Source: an uncultured Oscillospiraceae bacterium (GTDB lineage Bacteria; Bacillota; Clostridia; Oscillospirales; Acutalibacteraceae). From it: 64,000 nucleotides of DNA. The translations under genes and the position numbers were made by a program. Below the pieces are notes generated by a model. The model was given only the letters and a program-made list of their open reading frames with translations, ran no database searches and was not told where the DNA came from. The stretch spans positions 1-64,000 of the forward strand of contig CABQLY010000003.1 in the NCBI GenBank assembly GCA_902465155.1, written 5' to 3'. Below are positions 16,442 to 24,893 of the stretch, piece by piece (position 1 is the stretch's first letter; the number at the start of each line of letters is the position of its first letter).

Positions 16442-18130
16442 ATGAAAAAAGTTTTATCAACACTTTTGGCGGCAACCCTGTTGCTCACAACCGTAACCGG
16501 CTTGAAAAGCCTTTCTGTTTCGGCCGAGGGTGCTGCCGACACTGCAAACAACAACGAGCTGATAGCCAACGGCGATTTTGAGAGCGCCGACACAGTTGTA
16601 CTGGCTGATGATTTTGAAGGCTATAATTCTGGTAATATTACCGGAACCACATGGGAGGATACCATTAAAATTCAGCAAGTTCCTACCATTGAAAATGCAA
16701 CAAATAAAACCCTGCGTATTCAGCAAGGTGCCACCCACAAGGTAACTATGCGTCCCAATACCGAATATACCTTGAGCTTTAAAATTATTGGTGACCCCAA
16801 TGTTGCTGAGGCTGACGGCAAGGCTATATACCAGTTCCTGGTTATTATTGCCGGAGATGCCCACGCAGACGGCAAGCTTTCTTGGAGCAGTGTTATGGCG
16901 GCAAACTCTGCCGGTGGACTTGTATGCATTGACGAGTGGACCTCCAAAAACGGTGACAACTGGTTAGAGTATTCCAAAACCTTTACCACTCCGGCCGATT
17001 TGGGAGAAAGTAATGAACGCTATTTAACCGCCATTACCAGCTGGCGCGGGCTACTGATTGACAATTTAAAGTTAACTGCCAAATATACCAATACCGTAAA
17101 AGGTTCTACTGCCGTTGAAGACCCTGATAATGCTGAAAATCACTGTTTAAAATTAGCCAAGTGGAATGCACCTACCGTTTCAAATCTTGCAGTAGAAAGC
17201 AACACTTTCTACAAATTCTCTTATAAATATAAAAGAATTGACGAAGCCGACAAAGAAAGCAATCTATATTGTATTATTTATCATTCCGGTAACAGTGCAG
17301 CAAGTAATCGCGTAGCAATTTTTGATACAAAAGGCGAAGTTAATACGGGTTACGGTGCAACCGCCTTTAACAGCGGAGCAAAGCTAAGCACCGCAGCCGA
17401 TTGGCAGGAAAGCTCTTACATCTTTAAAACCGGCGAAGTAGATTCAACCAAAACCTGGACCTTAAAAATGACTGTTACCGGAACGCAGATGTACGCCGAT
17501 GACTTTAGCCTAACTAAGCTGGTAAGCGACAGCGAAGTTTCTGCCGACTTTGGTTTTATCGGCACCGCTATTAAGGCTACTCCCGAATCTGAAAACAACC
17601 AGCAGCTGCGCTTTAAGGCCGAGGTGAACAAAGAGGCTTTAGCCGCCGAGCACTACAACGGCTTTACCGTTACCGAGTATGGCTTTTTGGCTTTTAGAAA
17701 AGACTATTTAAAAGATGGGGACAGTGAACTGACCCTTAATGTTACGGCTAAAGACGATAGCACAAAAGCCACTTTGCAAAAACCGGCCTATGTTGCAGAT
17801 GTTAACGGAAATTCTACTACCGATATTGTGTTCAGCGAGGACGACACCGCTAAGCAGTTCTACGCCCGCTTAACCGGTTTTAAGGTAACTAATTACGATA
17901 AAACCTATTTGGTTCGCACCTACGCCAAACTAAAAAATGCCGACGGGGTTGAATTAACCGTATATGTTTCTGACACCACCGGCCTTGGCGTTTACGATTT
18001 AGCCTACGCGGCCTTTACCGCTACAAACAGCGACGGCAGTTACGCCGAAAGCTTTGAGACTCGCACCGTGCTTTATAACCTGCTGCAGGGCAGCAGCTAT
18101 AAAGATAGCATTACGCAGCCGCAAGCTTAA
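16442..18130 (+). CDS. Secreted protein with carbohydrate-binding-like modules
   Basis: 562 residues. A clear signal peptide (MKKVLSTLLAATLLL..., cleavage near VSAEG) is followed by two jelly-roll modules of the CBM4/9-like kind (NGDFES; PNTEYTLSFKI; ESNTFYKFSYKYK). The C-terminal 190 residues (FIGTAIKATPES, QQLRFKAEV, VTEYGFLAF) resemble the domain with a GASIR...QGLRF pattern seen in secreted proteins of clostridia. No catalytic domain or anchor is recognised, so it is probably a released or surface-bound binding protein. Good AGGAGAGG before the ATG; first gene of the operon that runs to the GH3 gene. Confidence 0.7.
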   Translation: MKKVLSTLLAATLLLTTVTGLKSLSVSAEGAADTANNNELIANGDFESADTVVLADDFEGYNSGNITGTTWEDTIKIQQVPTIENATNKTLRIQQGATHKVTMRPNTEYTLSFKIIGDPNVAEADGKAIYQFLVIIAGDAHADGKLSWSSVMAANSAGGLVCIDEWTSKNGDNWLEYSKTFTTPADLGESNERYLTAITSWRGLLIDNLKLTAKYTNTVKGSTAVEDPDNAENHCLKLAKWNAPTVSNLAVESNTFYKFSYKYKRIDEADKESNLYCIIYHSGNSAASNRVAIFDTKGEVNTGYGATAFNSGAKLSTAADWQESSYIFKTGEVDSTKTWTLKMTVTGTQMYADDFSLTKLVSDSEVSADFGFIGTAIKATPESENNQQLRFKAEVNKEALAAEHYNGFTVTEYGFLAFRKDYLKDGDSELTLNVTAKDDSTKATLQKPAYVADVNGNSTTDIVFSEDDTAKQFYARLTGFKVTNYDKTYLVRTYAKLKNADGVELTVYVSDTTGLGVYDLAYAAFTATNSDGSYAESFETRTVLYNLLQGSSYKDSITQPQA

Positions 18131-18145
18131 AGGAGGGCAAAAGAT

Positions 18146-18256
18146 ATGAAAAAGTATTTAACGCCCGAACTTGAAATTGAGATTTTAACTGCCACCCCGC
18201 TGTGTGCCAGCGGGCAAGAGGTAGATTTTGGCGCTGACGAATTAGACCAGTTCTAA
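18146..18256 (+). CDS. 36-residue peptide of unknown function
   Basis: Starts with MKKYLTPELEIEILTATP and ends with ADELDQF, preceded by a perfect AGGAGGG six to seven bases upstream and 15 bases after the previous stop. It has an acidic C-terminal half with a single cysteine and a glycine-rich CASGQ turn. Short proteins starting MKKY..PELE are, from my recollection, frequent in Clostridia, often with a threonine/serine-glycine motif at the same place. No function is known to me; it could be a regulatory, signalling or precursor peptide. Its position inside a polysaccharide operon is suggestive. Confidence 0.7.
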   Translation: MKKYLTPELEIEILTATPLCASGQEVDFGADELDQF

Positions 18257-18298
18257 TTTTTAGCAAAAGCTAAGGGATATTAAGGGGAATAGAAACCG

Positions 18299-18412
18299 GG
18301 CACGGGCTGCCTTTAAGCGGCCCGTGCCAAGGCAGCTAAAGCGTAAGAAAATAACTGTGCAGCCGAGGGAAACGGTTAGCGCCTAAAATTTATTCTTTTA
18401 CGCTTTAGCTGC
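18299..18412 (+). other. Structured leader before the cytosolic GH-A gene
   Basis: A 9-bp hairpin (18299-18307 with 18320-18328) is followed by a perfect 15-bp inverted repeat, GCAGCTAAAGCGTAA (18332-18346) with its complement at 18398-18412, enclosing 51 bases. The right arm ends eight bases before the GGGGGAG ribosome site of the next gene. No T-run follows, so it is not a plain terminator; it may control or protect the downstream message. Confidence 0.65.
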
Positions 18413-18434
18413 AATGTTGGGGGAGTACATATTT

Positions 18435-20366
18435 ATGCAAAACAATTTAAAAATTGAAAATGCTACGCCGGTGCAAACCAACTTTTTGGGCCATAACGCC
18501 GTGTACCACGGCTACGCCGGCGTTAGCGATGACGCCGGCCGGGTGTTTAACCACGAGCAGTGCGAGTTAGAGGCCGACCGCGCCAAAGATTTGGGGCTGA
18601 AAATTGCCCGAACCATTTACAACTTTTGGGGCTACGATAAGGCAAAGCAAAGCTGGACATGGAACACACCGGATTTTAACGCCTTTTGCGCCTGGGCGCA
18701 GCGGATGAAAGACCGCGGCATTGACATTGCCTTGAACACCGGCTGGTTAAACATAGGCGAAATTATGAGCTGCAGCTGGCGCGCGCCGTTTCCCGGAACG
18801 GTAAAGGGCAATTGGCAGCAGTCGCTGCAAAACTTTACCTGGTTTGTAAGCGAAACAGTGCACCAGCTCATAGAGGTTCGGGGGCTGACCAATGTAAAGT
18901 ATTTGGTAATTATGACCGAGCCGAACAACATTGGCGATTCTTACGAAAACAGCGGCGTAAAAAACGAAGTACATAGCATGCAGGACGGCTGGTACCAAAC
19001 TGCCGAGGCCGTGCATAACCGCCTGGTGCAGGACGGCCGCCGCAGCCTGGTAAAGCTGGTTGGCCCAAACGCTACTTTAAACGGCAGTTTTCCGGAATTT
19101 TACGATTATATTAAAGAAAAGAACCCCGATTGGTTAGATGTTTACACCAATCACACTTATTTAGACTTTTTATGGCCGAAGGTTGAAACCCCGGTAAACG
19201 GTACCCACGTTTTTTTGGCCACCTACCCCGGGGTGCGCCTGCAGCAGGATGTGGCGCTAAAGCCGAATACCGAGTACGAATTTAGCTACTATGTAAAACT
19301 GAATGTTCAAAGCCCGGCGCTGCTCAGCGGATATGTGTTGCACGGGGCGTTTAAAACCGTAAATAAGGACGGAAACGGCCGGGTGTTCCACTCCGGCGGG
19401 GACGACACCACCCGCCTGGGACGTTACACCACCGAAATGGTAGAGGCAGCCCGCCTACCGGAAGATTGGCAGCAGCTAAAATGCACCTTTAAAACCGAAA
19501 AAGATGTCCAGGACGCGGTAGTGGGTGTGTTTTTTGATGTCAAAGGCAGCCAAAAATACTCGGTTTACGCCACCGGCTTTTCACTGAAAGAAAAGGGGAG
19601 TAATACCGAGCTTTTGCAAAACGGTAATTTAAACGGATTTAACCATTGGTTCCGCTGCCCGTACCTGCTGCGGCAAACCGAGGAGCAAAACGCTTACGAT
19701 TTTTGGGTTCACGCTGTAGAAAAGGCACTAAAGCATATTCCGCAGGGCAAGGATTTTTGGTTTGATGAATATAACATTCTTTCCCACGGGGGGAACGGCA
19801 ATTTGGCCGGGCTGGAGGAGCCGCGTCACGGCACTGATTTGGCTGTTGCCCGCATAGCGTTTATGAACAGCGGTATACAAAGCTCCCTTTTGTGGACGCT
19901 GTTTGACCAGCAGTGGCCGAACAACCACGGGTACAGCGATAGTAAAGATGACTTTGGTTTTAAAGACGGCGTGCATAAATTCGGTGTTGCCGCCTGCCCC
20001 ATGCGGCGGGATTGGACCTACCCGGCCTACAAGGCGGTGCGCTTAACCGATAGGGTAGGCGGCGGGGTTGGCACCAGGGTTTACAAGGGCGTTGGTACTA
20101 AAAATGTGCACTGTACTATGTCGCAGGCGCCAAACGACAAGCTAACCGTGCTGGTGGTAAACAACAGCAACACCGAGCAGCCAATAAACCTAACCTTTGA
20201 AAACAAGGTGGCGACTACCTTAAACCGGTATATTTACAACCCGGCAACGGCAACCGGTGAACCCGGTATTCCGGCGCCGGAAAAGCCGGAAAAAATTGTG
20301 GTAAACGGCAGTATTACCGATGTTTTACCGGCCGGCGCCGTGGCGGCGTACACGAATATGGATTAA
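18435..20366 (+). CDS. Clan GH-A glycoside hydrolase with an inserted carbohydrate-binding module
   Basis: 643 residues from the ATG at 18435 (GGGGGAG in front); no signal peptide. A (beta/alpha)8 enzyme with acid/base in VIMTEPNN and nucleophile in WFDEYNI. Between them a beta-sandwich of about 160 residues (LKPNTEYEFSYYVKL ... ELLQNGNLNGF) interrupts the barrel, similar to the modules of the neighbouring secreted proteins. The C-terminal 100 residues are a small beta-domain usual in GH-A enzymes. The GH family is not recognised; GH39/GH5-like relatives are the nearest idea. It is related to the lipoprotein enzyme at 23069, hence probably the same substrate handled inside the cell. Confidence 0.72.
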   Translation: MQNNLKIENATPVQTNFLGHNAVYHGYAGVSDDAGRVFNHEQCELEADRAKDLGLKIARTIYNFWGYDKAKQSWTWNTPDFNAFCAWAQRMKDRGIDIALNTGWLNIGEIMSCSWRAPFPGTVKGNWQQSLQNFTWFVSETVHQLIEVRGLTNVKYLVIMTEPNNIGDSYENSGVKNEVHSMQDGWYQTAEAVHNRLVQDGRRSLVKLVGPNATLNGSFPEFYDYIKEKNPDWLDVYTNHTYLDFLWPKVETPVNGTHVFLATYPGVRLQQDVALKPNTEYEFSYYVKLNVQSPALLSGYVLHGAFKTVNKDGNGRVFHSGGDDTTRLGRYTTEMVEAARLPEDWQQLKCTFKTEKDVQDAVVGVFFDVKGSQKYSVYATGFSLKEKGSNTELLQNGNLNGFNHWFRCPYLLRQTEEQNAYDFWVHAVEKALKHIPQGKDFWFDEYNILSHGGNGNLAGLEEPRHGTDLAVARIAFMNSGIQSSLLWTLFDQQWPNNHGYSDSKDDFGFKDGVHKFGVAACPMRRDWTYPAYKAVRLTDRVGGGVGTRVYKGVGTKNVHCTMSQAPNDKLTVLVVNNSNTEQPINLTFENKVATTLNRYIYNPATATGEPGIPAPEKPEKIVVNGSITDVLPAGAVAAYTNMD

Positions 20367-20391
20367 TTTAAGTACTACAGGAGGTAAGAAT

Positions 20392-23079
20392 ATGAAAAAA
20401 GCAGTTTCGGTTTTACTGTCGGTTTTGCTGGTGGCAACCGCCATTTTTGCGTGCGGCGTTGTACCGGCTTCCGGCGCGGTAAACAAAACAACAAAAAATG
20501 TGCTGGTTCAAGATGATTTTAGCAGCGCAACCGCTAAAACCGATTGGGGCAATAACAGCCTGAATGCGGCTAATATTGTTTCCGAGCCGGGCAATGAGCA
20601 AAATAAGTGCGTGGCAATTGTGCGCCCCGCCGCCCGTGCGGTTACTTTAAAATCCAACACCAAGTACACTGTGAATTTTAAAATTCGCGGTAATGATGAA
20701 AACCAAAAGCTAAACGGCATTATGGTAACCGTGTGCGAGGATGTTCGCACCGCCGACGGCACCCTGCAGTGGGGCGCGAAAGACGGGGTAGGCGGCGTTT
20801 ACAATGCTGCCAAAGGTGCAAGTAAGGATAAAAACGGTGATGCCTTTACCTGCCCCGGAAAGTGGGAAAAATGGGGCAGCGCCACCTCTACCAAATGGTT
20901 AAATAACGAATTCTCCTTTACCACCGAAACCGTTAACCCAAACAAGCAGTATTACATTTACTTAATTTCGGTTACCAATGTATTGTTAGACGATTTTACC
21001 CTGTACGAGCTGGCAACCCCCACTCTGCCCGAGGCCAGCAAAAACGGCCTGCTGCGCGGCGGCGATTTTTCCGCCTCTTATATTGGTGATTTAGAGGACC
21101 AGGGCACCAACAATGCAAAAAACAACCAAATTTGGGCCGGTAGTTCTAAAATAATTGAGGACCCTGCCGACCCCAATAACAGTTGTGCGGTTTTAGATTT
21201 TTCGCTGATGCAGTACTGCCCGGAGCTAAAAAGCAATACCGAGTATTATTTAACCTATCGGTTTAAAAATAACCCGGAAACCAAGGGCACCAACGCCGAC
21301 TTTTTACTTTCGGTAGTAGAATCCGGTACTATTAAAGCCGTTGGCAACGCCGCCAGAAACGATTATAAAGGCAGCTCCACCGGTGAATGGCAGTTGGTTA
21401 AAACAACCTTTAAAACCGGCGAGCTGCCACAAGGCAAGCACTATTCTTTCATGATCTCCTCTCCTGTTACGGCCAAAAATATTTTGGTAGATGATATTGG
21501 CCTGTACGAGCTTTCGGCCCTTTCGGTAGACGCTGAAAGTTACCGCGGCGGCAAAGCCGAGGTAAGCACCCCGTACGCCGATTTGGGCGATACGGTTACC
21601 TTTACTGCTAAGCCGGATGAAAACTGTACCTTTGTTGGCTGGCTAAACGGCGGGGACAGCACCAAGCCTTATGTTTCTACCAACCCGGTTTACCAAACAA
21701 CGGTTACCGAAAATTTAAAGTTGCTGGCCGTATTTACCCAAAACGGGCAAAATGTCAGCTCTGATGAATTTTTAAATGCCGGTGCCGAAACCGGCGATTT
21801 AAGCTACTGGAAAAACCGTTACCCCGAAAAATCGGCCCAGTTTACGGTAGACAGCACCGAAAAACACAGCGGCAATTACAGCTTTAAGCTTTCGGCTGCC
21901 GAAATTGGCACCTATCGGGTGCAGTCGCTGCGCGGCATTTTGCTGCGTCCCAACAGCGAATACACCGTTTCGGTTTGGGTGAAAACCGACGATGACGGCG
22001 TAGCCCGTACCGGCTTTTTTACCGGCGAGTTGGAGGATTACCGCGAGGGCACCAACGATTTTGTTTTTGTAGATAAAGAATTGCGCCCCGCTACCAAGGT
22101 AACCCACCAGGTTGGAACCGTTTATTCGGCCGATAGTTATTACAGCTCCTCCAGCTTTACGCGCGCCTCTAAATGGTACACCGGTGCCGACAGCAACGGT
22201 TGGGTAGAGGTTAAAACAACCTTTGTAACTTCGGTAGTTGACGCCGGCTGCGTTTTAAACATTACGCTTGGGCTGCAGAAATCGCTTGGTACCGTTTGGT
22301 TTGACGATTTAAGCGTTACCTACAAGCCGCTAGATTTTTCTACCAAAAAAACCAGTGCAAACTACTGCGAATGGAATGTAAACCGTTTACGCACACGCGG
22401 GTTTGAAAAACCGCTTTCGGCAACCGACCTAAACGCCCCGCAAAGCTGGCAAATTGTAAAAGATGGCACCGCCCCCGAGCAGGAGGCCTACCTTAAAATT
22501 CCGGCAAACAGCGGCGTGTATGTAAAAGAAATGACGGTAGATAACATGCGCTGGAGCGTTCTGGCCGCTTTTCTTAAAACCAACAAGGCCGGCACCTCTT
22601 ATATTGGGCTAACCGAAAAAGAGCCGGCGCAAAATGCCGATTTTGCCAACCCGGAAACCTTAGGTATTTACAACAGCAAGCCTACCACAAGCTGGGAGCG
22701 CACCGGTTGGCAAATGTACGCCAACAACTTTACTAAAATTTGGGTGGTTATTTATTCCGGCAGTAACGATTTGTATTTAGACCAACTGCAATTCTTTTAC
22801 GGGGACTTTGCGCATGAGACCGACCCGAACGACACCACCCCGGCCGCCGTTTACGACTACGAGGGCACCGGCGTGCTGAGCGACAGTTTAGATGTTGAAT
22901 ACAAAGCCGCCATGCAGCAAGCCTTTGGCGCCGGCAGCGGCGCCCCGATAGAGTACGACAGTAATACCGCTGCCACCGGCGATGAAAAGCCTGTTTTACC
23001 GGCCGTGTTCATTTTATTAAGCTGTGCCGCCGTTTGCGCCTTAGCGCTAAGAAAGGGGAGAGTGAACCATGAAAAATAA
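20392..23079 (+). CDS. Cell-surface anchored multi-module carbohydrate-binding protein
   Basis: 895 residues from the ATG at 20392 (AGGAGG). Signal peptide (MKKAVSVLLSVLLVATAIFA), then several jelly-roll CBM-like modules (about residues 40-210, 220-370, 460-660, 690-840). A Big/InlB-B-like repeat lies between the second and third (VTFTAKPDENCTFVGWLNGG ... LLAVFTQNG). The end has TGDEKPVLPAVFILLS, a hydrophobic helix and RKGR, an anchor-like tail of the kind found in clostridial surface proteins; a canonical LPxTG is absent. No catalytic motif. It probably holds the polysaccharide at the cell surface. It overlaps the next gene by 11 bases. Confidence 0.75.
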   Translation: MKKAVSVLLSVLLVATAIFACGVVPASGAVNKTTKNVLVQDDFSSATAKTDWGNNSLNAANIVSEPGNEQNKCVAIVRPAARAVTLKSNTKYTVNFKIRGNDENQKLNGIMVTVCEDVRTADGTLQWGAKDGVGGVYNAAKGASKDKNGDAFTCPGKWEKWGSATSTKWLNNEFSFTTETVNPNKQYYIYLISVTNVLLDDFTLYELATPTLPEASKNGLLRGGDFSASYIGDLEDQGTNNAKNNQIWAGSSKIIEDPADPNNSCAVLDFSLMQYCPELKSNTEYYLTYRFKNNPETKGTNADFLLSVVESGTIKAVGNAARNDYKGSSTGEWQLVKTTFKTGELPQGKHYSFMISSPVTAKNILVDDIGLYELSALSVDAESYRGGKAEVSTPYADLGDTVTFTAKPDENCTFVGWLNGGDSTKPYVSTNPVYQTTVTENLKLLAVFTQNGQNVSSDEFLNAGAETGDLSYWKNRYPEKSAQFTVDSTEKHSGNYSFKLSAAEIGTYRVQSLRGILLRPNSEYTVSVWVKTDDDGVARTGFFTGELEDYREGTNDFVFVDKELRPATKVTHQVGTVYSADSYYSSSSFTRASKWYTGADSNGWVEVKTTFVTSVVDAGCVLNITLGLQKSLGTVWFDDLSVTYKPLDFSTKKTSANYCEWNVNRLRTRGFEKPLSATDLNAPQSWQIVKDGTAPEQEAYLKIPANSGVYVKEMTVDNMRWSVLAAFLKTNKAGTSYIGLTEKEPAQNADFANPETLGIYNSKPTTSWERTGWQMYANNFTKIWVVIYSGSNDLYLDQLQFFYGDFAHETDPNDTTPAAVYDYEGTGVLSDSLDVEYKAAMQQAFGAGSGAPIEYDSNTAATGDEKPVLPAVFILLSCAAVCALALRKGRVNHEK

Positions 23080-24760
23080 TTTTTTAAAATTAATTTGTTT
23101 GCTGCTGTGTTTGGCGCTGGCGCTTTCCGCTTTTGCGGGCTGTAAGGGCAAAAACACCGGCAAAAAAACCAAAAAAAGCAAAAAGAACACCTCGGTTTCG
23201 TCCGAGCTTTCATCTGATCTTTCGTCCGATACTTCCTCTGACGAGTGGATCGACGACGAACCCGACGACCAGGTTGAGGAGGACGACCCGGTAGACGAGG
23301 AGCCGATTGACGAGGAGGAACCGGACACTATTGCCGAGGCTACCGTAAAAAACACTGCGCCTTTAACCCAAAATGTAATGGGTGCAGGCATGGGGCTGTA
23401 CAACCCCTTTGCTTTTACCGATAATACAAGGGTAACCGACGACGAGGTAGCCAATACCGAGTTTGATCGCCTGCAAAACATGGGCGTTCACACCGTGCGC
23501 AGTTTGTTTAAGTTTGAATGGCTGGATGAGGGCCGCAACGACGGCGTTTGGAACTGGGACAGCTACAAAATGAAAGCCCTTTACAAATGGCTAAAGGCAA
23601 TGAAAGACCGCAATATTAATGTATTTATCAACCCGTGGTCTTTCGGGCATATCAATAATATGGAGTCTTACCGTTATTGGGATACCAAAGGCCTATATGC
23701 CGACACCTACGAGAAGACTATTGAAAACTGGGCCAACGGCATGACCGAAGTAATGCTAAAGCTGCAGGCCAAGGGCTTTACCAACGCCAACGGCGTGCTG
23801 CTGTTTACCGAGCCTATTTATGCAGATATGCGCGAGGCCGACCCCGACATTGACAACAAATATGTTTACATGGTAAAGCTGGTAGATAAAAAGCTAAAGG
23901 CAGCCGGTATTCGCCAAAGCATTCGCCTAATGGGGCCAAACTATTCTAACACCGACACGCTTTTAATAGAAAAATGCATGACCGAGGCTTACGATTGTTT
24001 GGATATTTTCTCCCAGCACCGATACGCAAATTTACAAGAGTTAACCTCAAATACCGGCCCGGATGTTGCGGCCGGCGAGTACGGTGGATTTGTTGAAAAG
24101 GTTAAAGAGCTAAATAAGGCAAACAAACCGTTTTGGATCGACGAATACAATGTTTCGGCCGAGTTGGAAAAGGACGGTTACGGTACCAGCACCATAGGGT
24201 TTGACAATATTTATCGCGGGCTGCAGCAAGCCGTAATTTACAACTCCTGCATGAACATGGGCGGGGTAAACGGCATGATGATTTGGACCCTTGCCGACCA
24301 GCAGTGGCCCGAAAACCGCGGCAACAACAAACAGGCCGGCTTTTACGACGGCGTACTGTTCCACGGCCTGCTGCCGGATATGAACAAAACTATGGTGCCA
24401 AAATCACAGTATTATGCCTTTTCCCTGCTTTCAAAATATACCGGCACCAAAGGCAACACGGTTTATACCGCCGAGTGTGAAAATTTAGATGTTACCGTTT
24501 CGGCTCGGCAATTGGCCGACGGCAACTGGACCTTTATTGTTACCAACACCAACATTGAAAATACCCTGTTTAAGCTGAATTTTGAAAAGCAGTTAAACGG
24601 CCTAAAGCTGTACCGCCACCAGTATGTGGCAAGCGAGGTAAAGCCCACCAACGCTGCTAAAATAATTCCGGCCAACAAAACAATTTTAAATGTTAAAACC
24701 GGATTTACCGATGTTCTAAAGCCTTACAGCGTTGCGGTTTACACCACCGTTAAGGGCTAA
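23069..24760 (+). CDS. Lipoprotein clan GH-A glycoside hydrolase
   Basis: 563 residues. Lipoprotein signal with lipobox ending AFAGC (C25), then a lysine-rich and strongly acidic linker (about residues 30-90, rich in S, D, E), then a GH-A barrel: acid/base in LFTEPIY, QHRYA loop, nucleophile in WIDEYNV, aromatic DQQWPENRG. The sequence DQQWP(E/N)N(R/H)G is shared with the cytosolic paralogue at 18435, but this protein lacks the inserted module. It would sit on the outer face of the membrane and cut polysaccharide held by the anchored binding protein encoded just upstream. Family and substrate unrecognised. Confidence 0.75.
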   Translation: MKNNFLKLICLLLCLALALSAFAGCKGKNTGKKTKKSKKNTSVSSELSSDLSSDTSSDEWIDDEPDDQVEEDDPVDEEPIDEEEPDTIAEATVKNTAPLTQNVMGAGMGLYNPFAFTDNTRVTDDEVANTEFDRLQNMGVHTVRSLFKFEWLDEGRNDGVWNWDSYKMKALYKWLKAMKDRNINVFINPWSFGHINNMESYRYWDTKGLYADTYEKTIENWANGMTEVMLKLQAKGFTNANGVLLFTEPIYADMREADPDIDNKYVYMVKLVDKKLKAAGIRQSIRLMGPNYSNTDTLLIEKCMTEAYDCLDIFSQHRYANLQELTSNTGPDVAAGEYGGFVEKVKELNKANKPFWIDEYNVSAELEKDGYGTSTIGFDNIYRGLQQAVIYNSCMNMGGVNGMMIWTLADQQWPENRGNNKQAGFYDGVLFHGLLPDMNKTMVPKSQYYAFSLLSKYTGTKGNTVYTAECENLDVTVSARQLADGNWTFIVTNTNIENTLFKLNFEKQLNGLKLYRHQYVASEVKPTNAAKIIPANKTILNVKTGFTDVLKPYSVAVYTTVKG

Positions 24761-24837
24761 ATCAATTTAATTACGCCTGCGGCGCACTCTCCCTTGCGCT
24801 GCGTTTGCCTGCAATTTTGTACGGCACAATAATCTCC

Positions 24838-24867
24838 GCCGCAAAGGGTTCTCCCACCCTTTGCGGC
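24838..24867 (+). terminator. Internal hairpin between the lipoprotein GH and dockerin genes
   Basis: An 11-bp stem (GCCGCAAAGGG / CCCTTTGCGGC) followed only by ACTTT. Without a long T-run it may terminate partially or stabilise the upstream message. The same stem sequence recurs after the dockerin gene (26517). Confidence 0.6.
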
Positions 24868-24893
24868 ACTTTGGTAGGAGGTATATAAAATTC

